Counted from the stretch's first letter, positions 1-6,891 are shown. The stretch is DNA of 10,975 nucleotides from Desulfobacula sp. (GCA_018702715.1 JABIYQ010000175.1:1-10975); one strand, 5' to 3'. Notes: generated from the letters alone by a model not told the origin. Numbers and translations: made by a program.

Positions 1-91
1 GCTTTTTATAAATAGTTTTTTTATGCGAAGCGCATGAGAAAAACAATGCAACAAGTATAAAACAGGAAAAATATGTTATAAATTTGTTCAT
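1..91 (-). CDS. N-terminus of a putative lipoprotein (runs off the window)
   Basis: Partial gene; only its first 30 codons are visible before the left edge. Read on the minus strand from the ATG at 91-89, it gives MNKFITYFSCFILVALFFSC and then ASHKKTIYKK. This has the layout of a lipoprotein signal peptide: a charged start (Lys3), a hydrophobic stretch (residues 4-18) and a lipobox-like LFFSC with Cys20 as the probable lipidation site, followed by a polar Lys-rich segment. Phe at -3 is a relaxed lipobox, so the call is moderate. The ATG follows the TAG of the upstream LEA_2 lipoprotein gene with no intervening base, and I see no good Shine-Dalgarno sequence. That suggests translational coupling within a two-gene unit. 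The mature protein is outside the window, so no function can be given. Confidence 0.6.
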   Translation of the reverse strand, partial: MNKFITYFSCFILVALFFSCASHKKTIYKK

Positions 92-568
92 CTATTGATT
101 TTTTATAGCCTGTGTAAGATTTATCTGCCCGTTTTTAGCAGCTCGAATTAGAGGGTGGAAGCTTCCTGCATCAAGTTTAGCGTTAAGACTGTAAGAAATC
201 TGATCTTTTATTGGATTATTCATAAGATTTGTAAAAAATTTTATACTGCTGAAAAGATCCACAGATGCTTTCAGCACAACATCCCCTTCACCATAGGCTT
301 CTATCATTGGTAGCTTGTTGGATACACCGGTTATGATTTTATGCCCTTCAAGGGAAATGGTATAAGAAATTCCTTTTAGATCAAGTGATGATCGATTGGG
401 ATTAATAATGCGAAGGTTTATTTCAAATTGAGGGATCAGTCCTTGTGTTGGTAATGCTTTAAAAGAGGTGATGCTGACAACAGGTATTTCGTATCCCGGC
501 TGTAGTGTTGAGCATCCAGAGAAAAAAAATAATAAAAGAATAAATATTAAGCCGGATTTTTTTTGCAT
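92..568 (-). CDS. LEA_2 / WHy-domain lipoprotein
   Basis: A 158-aa putative lipoprotein. I choose the start at 568 because an AGGA ribosome-binding site sits about 6 bases upstream and it leaves a compact signal peptide. An upstream in-frame ATG at 592 (166 aa) has no such site. The signal peptide has a Lys-Lys start, a Leu/Phe-rich core and the lipobox FFSGC, with Cys19 from this start as the lipidation site. The rest resembles the LEA14/WHy beta-sandwich domain (Pfam LEA_2): alternating beta strands, a characteristic 'NPN' turn in RIINPNRSSLDLKGISYTIS, and a later V-L-K-A-S-V strand. Bacterial members are envelope lipoproteins of uncertain role, often linked to stress or desiccation; I infer nothing more specific. 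It is followed without a gap by a second lipoprotein gene on the same strand and lies divergent from the hydrolase gene at 738. Confidence 0.82.
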   Translation of the reverse strand: MQKKSGLIFILLLFFFSGCSTLQPGYEIPVVSITSFKALPTQGLIPQFEINLRIINPNRSSLDLKGISYTISLEGHKIITGVSNKLPMIEAYGEGDVVLKASVDLFSSIKFFTNLMNNPIKDQISYSLNAKLDAGSFHPLIRAAKNGQINLTQAIKNQ

Positions 569-737
569 TTGTTTTCCTGTAAATTCAAACATTTTGGTGT
601 AGATCTGATTTTATTGGTTAGCAATACCTTGATGAAATTAATTGTATTGATTCATAGTTTATTGTATTAAAATTAACAAAAAATGACAAAAATTACAAAT
701 TATGTTTTTAGTAATCATATTCATAAGGGGGATATTG

Positions 738-1277
738 ATGTTTAAAATTGATAATACCATAATGCTGCTGATTGATGTTCAGGGTCAGCTGGCCCAGTTA
801 ATGCACGAAAAAGAAAAAATGTTTAAATCATTAGGAACTTTGATTCAAGGTATGAAAATTCTTGAAGTGCCAATACTATGGATGGAACAGATTCCTAAGA
901 ATTTAGGCCCAACCACAAAAGCGGTTTCTAAATATTTGATAGAGGAAGAACCCATAGAGAAATTTTCATTTTCATGTTGTGGCAATCCTGAATTTATGGA
1001 GAAATTTAAAAAAACCGGTAGAACCCAGGTACTTTTAACAGGTATTGAAACCCATATCTGTGTGTTCCAGACGGGATACGATTTGATCAAACAAGGTTGT
1101 CAGGTCCAGGTGGTAGCTGATTGTGTGTCTTCCAGAACAAAAGAAAACAAGGAAATAGGCATCAAGAGAATTGTTCAGTCAGGCGGTCAGGTCACATGTG
1201 TTGAAATGGCATTTTTTGAATTGCTGAGGGCAGCTAAGGGTGATAAATTCAAGCAGATCATAAAATTGATCAAATAG
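738..1277 (+). CDS. Isochorismatase-family cysteine hydrolase
   Basis: A 179-aa cytoplasmic hydrolase of the isochorismatase-like fold (the YcaC/nicotinamidase superfamily). The start at 738 is chosen because an AAGGGGG ribosome-binding site precedes it by about 6 bases and the domain begins at once (MFKIDNTIMLLIDVQ). An upstream in-frame ATG at 702 would add 12 unsupported residues. The family's catalytic triad is visible: Asp13 in LLIDVQ, Lys75 in IEKFSFS, and the nucleophile Cys108 in TGIETHICVFQT, preceded by the usual Gly-Ile-Glu-Thr-His segment. The length is typical of short family members. Substrates across the family range from isochorismate to nicotinamide, and neither the neighbours nor the sequence identify this one. 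No clear terminator separates it from hisB, but hisB has its own promoter, so a shared operon is not required. Confidence 0.87.
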   Translation: MFKIDNTIMLLIDVQGQLAQLMHEKEKMFKSLGTLIQGMKILEVPILWMEQIPKNLGPTTKAVSKYLIEEEPIEKFSFSCCGNPEFMEKFKKTGRTQVLLTGIETHICVFQTGYDLIKQGCQVQVVADCVSSRTKENKEIGIKRIVQSGGQVTCVEMAFFELLRAAKGDKFKQIIKLIK

Positions 1278-1319
1278 TTTTGGAAATTATGATGGACGGT
1301 TTTTTGAAGAAAAAAATAT

Positions 1320-1348
1320 TTGACAAAAAAAAGAGTTTTGTGTATTTT
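1320..1348 (+). promoter_or_regulatory. Sigma70-type promoter for hisBA
   Basis: A perfect -35 box TTGACA (1320-1325), a 17-base spacer and a -10 box TATTTT (1343-1348, 4 of 6 matches) lie about 90 bases upstream of hisB. The predicted transcription start is near 1355. It falls in the gap between the hydrolase and hisB genes and points at hisB. The assignment is by consensus only. Confidence 0.65.
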
Positions 1349-1374
1349 AGAAGATTGGTTTTGATGATGTCTAT

Positions 1375-1406
1375 CCATATTAGTTGGTCACGATATTAGT
1401 TGGCCA
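1375..1406 (+). repeat. 16-nt imperfect tandem duplication in the hisB leader
   Basis: Two adjacent 16-base units, CCATATTAGTTGGTCA (1375-1390) and CGATATTAGTTGGCCA (1391-1406), match at 14 of 16 positions. They lie just downstream of the predicted hisB transcription start, within the untranslated leader. They could be a paired protein-binding site or simply a slippage duplication. The sequence alone cannot decide. Confidence 0.75.
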
Positions 1407-1439
1407 TGAATGAGTTGAAAACAATTCGAGGATATTTTT

Positions 1440-2027
1440 ATGGATCGTAGAGCAAGCGTTTCCCGCAAAACAAATGAGACTGAAATTAGCGTCTGTTTTG
1501 ATATAGACGGTTCAGGTAATGTGGATATTTCAACCGGGATTCCTTTTTTCGACCACATGCTTACAGCTTTTGCCATCCATGGTTTTTTTGATCTCAAGAT
1601 CAATGCTGTAGGAGATCTTGACGTTGATTATCATCATACTATTGAGGATATCGGTCTGGTCCTTGGGCAGGCACTTTCAAAAGCCCTTGAAAATAAAAAA
1701 GCGATAGTCAGGTTCGGGGACTTTTGTGTACCAATGGATGAGGCCTTGTCAAGGGTTACAATCGATGTGTCAAACAGGCCCTATCTTGTGTATAATTTCC
1801 CACGCGATCTTAAGGTTAAAGGAAAATTTGATGCCTATCTTGTCAAAGAATTTTTCCAGGCATTTTGTGTTCAAGGAGCACTTAACCTTCATATAAATTC
1901 ATATTATGGTGAAAATGAGCATCATGTACTGGAATCAATTTTTAAGGCGTTTGGAAAATCTTTGCATATGGCCACAAGAACGAATGAAAAAATTTCCAAT
2001 GTTCTGTCCAGCAAGGGAAGCCTTTAA
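1440..2027 (+). CDS. hisB: Imidazoleglycerol-phosphate dehydratase
   Basis: HisB (195 aa) dehydrates imidazole glycerol phosphate to imidazole acetol phosphate in histidine biosynthesis. It is a cytoplasmic, Mn-dependent enzyme that forms a large oligomer. All family signatures are present: FFDHML (36-41) with His39, and His47 after it; DYHHTIED (63-70) with His65, His66 and Glu69; MDEAL (99-103); and NEHHVLES (159-166) with His161, His162 and Glu165, leading into IFKAFGKSL. These His and Glu residues are the expected Mn ligands. The length fits the monofunctional enzyme, without the phosphatase domain found in E. coli HisB. The start has a CGAGGA ribosome-binding site about 7 bases upstream. 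hisA follows after 52 bases with no evident terminator, so co-transcription is likely. No other his gene lies in the window. Confidence 0.97.
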   Translation: MDRRASVSRKTNETEISVCFDIDGSGNVDISTGIPFFDHMLTAFAIHGFFDLKINAVGDLDVDYHHTIEDIGLVLGQALSKALENKKAIVRFGDFCVPMDEALSRVTIDVSNRPYLVYNFPRDLKVKGKFDAYLVKEFFQAFCVQGALNLHINSYYGENEHHVLESIFKAFGKSLHMATRTNEKISNVLSSKGSL

Positions 2028-2079
2028 AAATCGTTTTTACATTTCAAATGAAGCAAAAATTAAAATACAGTGAATATAA

Positions 2080-2802
2080 ATGCAAATAATACCGGCTGTT
2101 GATATTAAACAAGGCAAATGCGTCCGGCTTTTACAGGGCAGGATGGAGGATACCACTCATTACTCGGATGACCCTGTAAAGATGGCTCAAAGATGGGAGA
2201 TTCAAGGTGCAAGTCTTATCCATGTGGTTGATCTTGATGGTGCCTTTGCAAAAGAGGTGAAAAATCTAAAAACAATTCAGGATATTTTAGCCGGGATAAA
2301 TGTTCCCATACAGGTGGGTGGCGGTATCAGAGATCTTGCAACCATTGAAATGTACCTGGATGCCGGTGTCTCAAAGATCATTATTGGAAGTGAAGCGCTT
2401 TATCATCCAGAATTTGTTAAAGAAGCCTGCAAAGCGTTTCCAGATAAAATTGTCGTTGGAATCGATGCCAGAAATGGCATGGTTGCTGTTGAAGGATGGA
2501 GTCGGACTTCTGAGACAAAAGTCATTGATCTTGCCAAAGAATTTGAGTCCTGTGGGGTTGCTGCAATTAATTTTACCGATATATTTAAAGATGGCATGCA
2601 GATCGGTCCCAATATTGAAGAGACTGCTGCTTTAGCTTGCGCTGTGTCCATTCCCATTGTGGCATCCGGTGGGGTCAGCACGCTTAAGGATATTAAAAAT
2701 CTTCTCAAAATAGAAAACAAAGGTGTGACAGGTGTAATAACCGGCAGGGCACTTTATGAAGGTACCCTGGATTTAAAAGAAGCCATCAGGATTTCAAAAT
2801 AA
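2080..2802 (+). CDS. hisA: Phosphoribosylformimino-5-aminoimidazole carboxamide ribotide isomerase
   Basis: HisA (240 aa) carries out the Amadori-type isomerisation of ProFAR to PRFAR in histidine biosynthesis, upstream of the HisB step. It is a cytoplasmic (beta/alpha)8 barrel. The N-terminus MQIIPAVDIKQGKCVRLLQG is typical and contains the catalytic Asp8. The second catalytic Asp is Asp129 in VVGIDARNG. Phosphate-binding elements are QVGGGIRD (78-85) in the N-terminal half and ASGGVSTL (195-202) in the C-terminal half, followed by GVITGRALYEG. The segment NFTDIFKDGMQIGPN matches the conserved T-D-I-x-x-D-G loop. The distinction from the paralogue HisF rests on the RLLQGR and VEGW motifs. 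The start is fixed by homology even though no clear Shine-Dalgarno sequence precedes it, so coupling to hisB or an A/T-rich initiation region is possible. Confidence 0.97.
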   Translation: MQIIPAVDIKQGKCVRLLQGRMEDTTHYSDDPVKMAQRWEIQGASLIHVVDLDGAFAKEVKNLKTIQDILAGINVPIQVGGGIRDLATIEMYLDAGVSKIIIGSEALYHPEFVKEACKAFPDKIVVGIDARNGMVAVEGWSRTSETKVIDLAKEFESCGVAAINFTDIFKDGMQIGPNIEETAALACAVSIPIVASGGVSTLKDIKNLLKIENKGVTGVITGRALYEGTLDLKEAIRISK

Positions 2803-2803
2803 G

Positions 2804-2830
2804 AATTATCTATAGAGATAATTATTGACA
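2804..2830. promoter_or_regulatory. Perfect inverted repeat abutting a TTGACA box, upstream of dnaG
   Basis: The arms AATTATCT (2804-2811) and AGATAATT (2816-2823) are perfectly complementary around a 4-base centre. The repeat begins one base after the hisA stop codon. A consensus -35 hexamer TTGACA (2825-2830) starts one base after the right arm. No equally good -10 lies 16-18 bases further on; TATAAA at 2837-2842 is too close. There is no U-tract after the repeat, so it is a poor intrinsic terminator. It looks more like an operator or bidirectional element at the head of the dnaG-rpoD unit. The function is inferred. Confidence 0.4.
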
Positions 2831-2896
2831 TGTGATTATAAATACTTAGCTTATTTACTTGCAGAACCGTAAAATTTTGGAGTCAGCGCCGCCAAG

Positions 2897-4669
2897 ATGT
2901 ATATTCCTGAGGAAAAAGTTTCAGAGATTTTAAATACTTCAGATATTGTTGATGTCATTTCAGAATCAGTTATTTTAAAAAAATCCGGAAGAAATTTTTT
3001 CGGGTTATGCCCGTTTCATTCTGAAAAGACCCCTTCTTTTTCTGTAAATGCAAGTAAACAGATTTTTCATTGTTTTGGCTGCAGTGCTGGTGGAAATGTA
3101 TTGTCCTATGTTATGAAATATCATGGAATTACATTCCCTGAAGCTGCAAAAATGATGGCTCGCAAGTATAATGTAACTATAGAGACCAAAGAGATTGACC
3201 CGGTAAAAAGAAGACAGATTCATCTTAAAGAGGATCTGTTCCGGTTGAATAAAACCATCATGGAAGTTTATTTTGATGGGCTTAAAAAGCAAGATATAGG
3301 GAAGACCCCTATGCAATACCTTAAAAAAAGAGGGATTACTGACGATACGATTGAGCAATTTAGACTCGGGTTTTCACCCAATAATTGGGATACCATTGTT
3401 AAGGTTTTAAAAGATCGAAAAATTTCCAAAAATATTGCAATTCAAAGTGGTTTGATTTTGGAAAGAAAACAAAACAATGGGTATTATGATAGATTTAGAA
3501 ATCGTATCATGTTTCCCATTTTTGATGTGAATATGCAGGTGGCAGGGTTTGGTGGCAGGGTGATGGATGATTCCATGCCAAAATATATGAATTCCCCTGA
3601 TACACCGGTATATAATAAAAGTCGTATCCTTTACGGTCTTCATGCCGCAAAACAATATTGCCGACAAGAAGGTTGTGTTTACATTGTTGAAGGTTATTTT
3701 GATTTTTTATCCCTTTACCAAAACGGTATTAAAAACACAGTGGCCAGTCTTGGTACTGCACTAACATCGGATCATGTTAGGATACTTAAAGGATATGCTA
3801 AAAGGATGGTATTGGTTTTTGACTCTGATACCGCCGGAATTAATGCTGCTAAAAGAAGTATTAAAATTTTCATGAATGAAGGAGTTGATACAAGAATCCT
3901 TGTACTTCCACAAGGACATGACCCGGATTCCTATGTGCTAAAACAGGGTCAAAAAGCTTTTAATGAATTGGCTTTAAATGCCAAAACAATGATGCAGTTT
4001 CTTTTGCACATCTCCATTGATACACATGGATTGTCCGTGGAAGGCCGGATCAGGGTTTTAGAGGATATGAAAAAGCAGCTGATTTTGATTCAAGACAGCG
4101 CCTTAAGATCTTTATATGTAAAAGAGCTTGCCGAAACGCTGAATATTGATGAAAAAGCCGTTTTGGAGAAGGTCAGGGAACAATATTTAAGTCATCCCGG
4201 AAAAAAATCCTTTTTACATGATGGTGAAAATAAGGATGCTAAATTGGAATCTGACCGAAGAGAAGAACAGATGATTTCGTTGATGTTAAACTATCCCGAA
4301 ATCATAAATGAAATTAAAAACAAAGAAGTTTTAGAATATTTTTATTCGGAAAAATTAAAACGCCTGGCACAAAAAATTTTAAGTCTTGATCCCAAAAAAG
4401 AAGCCTTCATTACAAATGCTATGGCTGGTATGGAAAATGCTGAGGACCAAGAACTTATAGCTTCATTTGCCATGAATGATTTTTTTTCAGAACAAGATAT
4501 TCATCAAACTGCTTTGTCAATCATTCATAGAATTATTAGAGTGAGAAAAAAACAGGAAAACACTTTGACAACTAAAATTATAAGTGCGGAAAAGGGCAGT
4601 GATTCTGATTTGATGGACCTGTTAAAGAAAAAGCAGGCAGAGATTCAGCAATTGCATGATCATTTATAA
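2897..4669 (+). CDS. dnaG: DNA primase
   Basis: DnaG (590 aa) makes the RNA primers for replication and is recruited by the replicative helicase DnaB. The N-terminal zinc-binding domain carries Cys38, His41, Cys59 and Cys62 in CPFH...CFGC. The RNA-polymerase core follows, with RFRNRIMFPIFD (199-210) and GFGGRV (217-222). The TOPRIM metal-binding residues are Glu265 in VEGYFD and Asp309/Asp311 in VFDSDTAG, the same numbering as I recall for E. coli. HDPDSYV (341-347) completes the active-site region. Residues from about 440 to 590 form the variable helical helicase-interaction domain. The start matches family N-termini (MYIPEEKVSEIL), but the nearest ribosome-binding candidate, GGAG at 2879-2882, is 14 bases away, so initiation may be weak. 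rpoD follows after 24 bases, the classic macromolecular synthesis pair, here without rpsU upstream. Confidence 0.98.
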   Translation: MYIPEEKVSEILNTSDIVDVISESVILKKSGRNFFGLCPFHSEKTPSFSVNASKQIFHCFGCSAGGNVLSYVMKYHGITFPEAAKMMARKYNVTIETKEIDPVKRRQIHLKEDLFRLNKTIMEVYFDGLKKQDIGKTPMQYLKKRGITDDTIEQFRLGFSPNNWDTIVKVLKDRKISKNIAIQSGLILERKQNNGYYDRFRNRIMFPIFDVNMQVAGFGGRVMDDSMPKYMNSPDTPVYNKSRILYGLHAAKQYCRQEGCVYIVEGYFDFLSLYQNGIKNTVASLGTALTSDHVRILKGYAKRMVLVFDSDTAGINAAKRSIKIFMNEGVDTRILVLPQGHDPDSYVLKQGQKAFNELALNAKTMMQFLLHISIDTHGLSVEGRIRVLEDMKKQLILIQDSALRSLYVKELAETLNIDEKAVLEKVREQYLSHPGKKSFLHDGENKDAKLESDRREEQMISLMLNYPEIINEIKNKEVLEYFYSEKLKRLAQKILSLDPKKEAFITNAMAGMENAEDQELIASFAMNDFFSEQDIHQTALSIIHRIIRVRKKQENTLTTKIISAEKGSDSDLMDLLKKKQAEIQQLHDHL

Positions 4670-4693
4670 CTTTAACCCTTTGGGAGGCATTTT

Positions 4694-6589
4694 ATGGCAG
4701 GTAAGACAAATACGTCTGGAGAGGATGTTGTGATTAGTAAAAAAGAATTAAAAAAATTGATTAAAAAAGGTGAAAAAAACGGCTCACTCTCTTTTGCCGA
4801 AATTAATGACGCAATTTCCGATGATTTAAAATCCTTGGATCAAATCGATGATATTGTTGTGCAGCTTAAAGAGCTTGGGATAAGACTTGTGGATAAGGAA
4901 AAAGAAAAAATTAAAAAGGCCACAAAGAAAAATGCAGCAAAAGGAACACCTAAATCATCAATTAAAAAGAGTGCTAAAGATAAAAAAATTGCAAAAGATA
5001 AATCTAAAAAAGCATCAGGAAAAGAAAAAGATAAGAAAGAGGAAAAGGGGAAAAAACCGGTTAAAAAAGATCTTTTTCCTGTTAAAAAGAGCAGTTCCGA
5101 TATTGAATTTGGTGCTGTTACCGACCCTGTGAAAATGTATCTCAAGGAAATGGGAATGGTAACCTTACTCAGTCGTGAAGGCGAAATAGAAATTGCCAAA
5201 AAAATTGAGAAAGGGGAACATGATATCCTACGAACAATGCTGGACTGTCCCATAGCTTTATCCACAATTTTTATTTATGGGGCTAAAATGGAAAAAAAAT
5301 CCATGCGGCCAAAACATGTTTTAAGGGATGTGGATGAAGGGGATGGGGTTGTAGATGAGGTTTCAAAACAGGAAAAATTTTTAAAATCTTTAAAAATAAT
5401 ATATGATATTCATCAAAAGACTCTTGAAAAAAGGGATCTGTTACTCCTGGAGAAAAAAAGATCTAAAAAATATGAAATTTACTCAAGTGAGATATTTAAC
5501 AACACGGAAACAATATTTGAGGAATTAAAAAAATGGCGGTTTGAATCAAATATTATCGATACAATTGAAAAAAGCATTAGAAATGCAATTGCATGGTTTG
5601 ATAAAGTGGACGATCTATTTAAAGAATGCGCTAAAACTTTTAATGTCAAACCCAAAACAATGCTTGATCAAGTTTGTGATGAAACAACTTTTGTAAAGTG
5701 GTCTTCCAACAGGTCAGCTATTAATAAAGAACGAGCTAAAATATTATATCATGATATCTGTTCGCTTTTAAACCAGGTTTGCTTACGAAAAGATGAGATA
5801 AAAGGAGATTCAACTTTTTTAAGACAGATTACCGATACTATCGACAAAGGACGCAGGGATGCCGATTTTGCAAAAAGAGAATTGGTGAGAGCAAACTTGA
5901 GACTGGTGGTAAGTATTGCAAAAAAATATACAAACAGAGGTTTACAATTCCTTGACTTGATTCAGGAAGGTAACATTGGTTTGATGAAGGCAGTGGATAA
6001 ATTTGAATACAGAAGGGGATATAAATTTTCCACATATGCCACATGGTGGATCAGGCAGGCCATTACAAGAGCTATAGCAGACCAGGCCAGAACCATCCGG
6101 ATCCCCGTCCATATGATTGAAACCATTAACAAGCTGATTCGGACATCCCGATACCTTGTGCAGGAAATGGGGAAAGAGCCGTCACCGGAAGAAATTGCAG
6201 AAAAAATGGAAATTCCAATTGAAAAGGTTAGACGTGTTTTAAAAATTGCAAAAGAACCTATTTCTCTTGAAACACCAATTGGAGAGGAAGAAGACAGTCA
6301 TTTGGGCGATTTTATTGAAGATAAAAAGTTTTCTATTCCTTCGGATGCAGCCATTGATTTTAGCCTGGCAGAGCAAACCCGGAAAATCCTGGCCACATTG
6401 ACACCACGTGAAGAAAAGGTCCTTCGCATGCGGTTTGGTATTGGTGAAAAATCAGACCACACACTGGAAGAAGTGGGCAAGGATTTTACAGTAACAAGGG
6501 AGCGCATTCGTCAGATTGAGGCAAAAGCATTAAGAAAGCTAAGACATCCGACAAGAAGTAAGAAACTTAAGACCTTTATTGAAAATTAA
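4694..6589 (+). CDS. rpoD: Primary RNA polymerase sigma factor (sigma70/RpoD)
   Basis: A 631-aa housekeeping sigma factor that directs RNA polymerase to -10/-35 promoters. Domains in order: region 1.1 (about 14-66, KELKKLIKKGEKNGSLSFAE onward); a Lys-rich linker (67-132, about 29 Lys of 66); region 1.2 (DPVKMYLKEMGMVTLLSREG, 144-163); a non-conserved helical insert (about 180-380); region 2 (RANLRLVVSIAKKYTNRGLQ, then EGNIGLMKAVDKFEYRRGYK and STYATWWIRQAITRAIADQ, up to about 465); region 3 (about 470-545); and region 4 (LTPREEKVLRMRFGIG, 569-584, with the -35-reading helix TVTRERIRQIEAKALRKLR). All group 1 sigma signatures are intact. The start has a strong GGGAGG ribosome-binding site at about 8 bases. 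It is transcribed with dnaG. No terminator lies directly after it; the next one is beyond the tRNA. Confidence 0.98.
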   Translation: MAGKTNTSGEDVVISKKELKKLIKKGEKNGSLSFAEINDAISDDLKSLDQIDDIVVQLKELGIRLVDKEKEKIKKATKKNAAKGTPKSSIKKSAKDKKIAKDKSKKASGKEKDKKEEKGKKPVKKDLFPVKKSSSDIEFGAVTDPVKMYLKEMGMVTLLSREGEIEIAKKIEKGEHDILRTMLDCPIALSTIFIYGAKMEKKSMRPKHVLRDVDEGDGVVDEVSKQEKFLKSLKIIYDIHQKTLEKRDLLLLEKKRSKKYEIYSSEIFNNTETIFEELKKWRFESNIIDTIEKSIRNAIAWFDKVDDLFKECAKTFNVKPKTMLDQVCDETTFVKWSSNRSAINKERAKILYHDICSLLNQVCLRKDEIKGDSTFLRQITDTIDKGRRDADFAKRELVRANLRLVVSIAKKYTNRGLQFLDLIQEGNIGLMKAVDKFEYRRGYKFSTYATWWIRQAITRAIADQARTIRIPVHMIETINKLIRTSRYLVQEMGKEPSPEEIAEKMEIPIEKVRRVLKIAKEPISLETPIGEEEDSHLGDFIEDKKFSIPSDAAIDFSLAEQTRKILATLTPREEKVLRMRFGIGEKSDHTLEEVGKDFTVTRERIRQIEAKALRKLRHPTRSKKLKTFIEN

Positions 6590-6608
6590 ATTAGTCGAGA
6601 ATTAAATC

Positions 6609-6637
6609 TTGACACAAAATTTGTTTTTATATATATA
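6609..6637 (+). promoter_or_regulatory. Sigma70-type promoter for the tRNA gene
   Basis: TTGACA (6609-6614) and TATATA (6632-6637) are separated by 17 bases. The predicted start, near 6644, is about 16 bases before the mature tRNA 5' end, which leaves a short leader for RNase P to remove. It lies in the 70-base gap after rpoD, so the tRNA can be expressed independently of the dnaG-rpoD transcript. Confidence 0.7.
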
Positions 6638-6659
6638 TTGCAAGTTTGTGTGTACGAAA

Positions 6660-6736
6660 GGGCCCATAGCTCAGTTTGGCAGAGCCACCGGCTCATAACC
6701 GGTCGGTCCCTGGTTCGATCCCAGGTGGGCCCACCA
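6660..6736 (+). tRNA. tRNA with CAT anticodon (elongator Met or lysidine-type Ile2)
   Basis: A complete 77-nt cloverleaf with encoded CCA. The acceptor stem GGGCCCA pairs with TGGGCCC (6726-6732), followed by discriminator A6733. The D stem is GCTC/GAGC, the anticodon stem ACCGG/CCGGT encloses loop CTCATAA (anticodon CAT), and the T stem CCTGG/CCAGG encloses TTCGATC. All stems are fully paired. It is not the initiator: position 1 pairs with 72 and the anticodon stem lacks the three G-C pairs of tRNA-fMet. C4-G69 and C5-G68 in the acceptor stem match the pairs I recall as determinants for lysidine synthase TilS in E. coli, so tRNA-Ile(CAU) reading AUA is somewhat favoured over elongator Met. 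The isotype cannot be fixed from sequence alone. Confidence 0.96.
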
Positions 6737-6842
6737 ACTAAATATAGTAAGGGCATGTTTGATGAGGAAAATTGAAAACCAAAAAGGATATTCAATTTAT
6801 ATATGAATGTGCCAAAAGAATATCGAGTGGATATACAAAATC

Positions 6843-6872
6843 AAAAGCGTGGTAAAATACCACGCTTTTTTT
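6843..6872 (+). terminator. Strong intrinsic terminator after the tRNA (rpoD-tRNA unit)
   Basis: A perfect 12-bp stem pairs 6843-6854 with 6858-6869 around an AAA loop. Its core is AGCGTGGTA/TACCACGCT, and it runs directly into a seven-T tract (6866-6872). This is a textbook Rho-independent terminator for transcripts coming from dnaG-rpoD and the tRNA. It ends only 20 bases before the NIF3-family start codon, so that gene needs either read-through or a promoter inside or near the hairpin. Confidence 0.9.
6850..6858 (+). promoter_or_regulatory. Possible extended -10 promoter inside the terminator hairpin, for the NIF3-like gene
   Basis: TGG followed by TAAAAT (6853-6858) fits the extended -10 pattern TG-N-TATAAT with 5 of 6 matches in the hexamer. 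It would start transcription near 6865, about 27 bases before the ATG at 6892. No convincing -35 lies upstream (GATATA at the 17-base position), which an extended -10 promoter can tolerate. The same bases form the loop and loop-proximal stem of the terminator, so chance resemblance is quite possible. Confidence 0.28.
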
Positions 6873-6891
6873 GTTTGGTGCCGGGTTTGTC

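Noticed and set aside
22..40. A small hairpin (ATGCG-AAG-CGCAT) near the left edge as a terminator for the minus-strand lipoprotein gene
   Set aside because: It lies inside the coding frame of the second lipoprotein and has no T-tract on the 3' side in either orientation.
642..670. TTGTAT-17-TATTAA as a promoter for the hydrolase gene at 738
   Set aside because: It has only 3 of 6 and 4 of 6 matches in a very AT-rich gap where such matches are frequent.
1406..1450. A 14-codon leader-like frame overlapping the hisB start (ATG at 1406)
   Set aside because: It contains no His codons, lacks a good ribosome-binding site and has no attenuator hairpin downstream, so it is not a his leader peptide.
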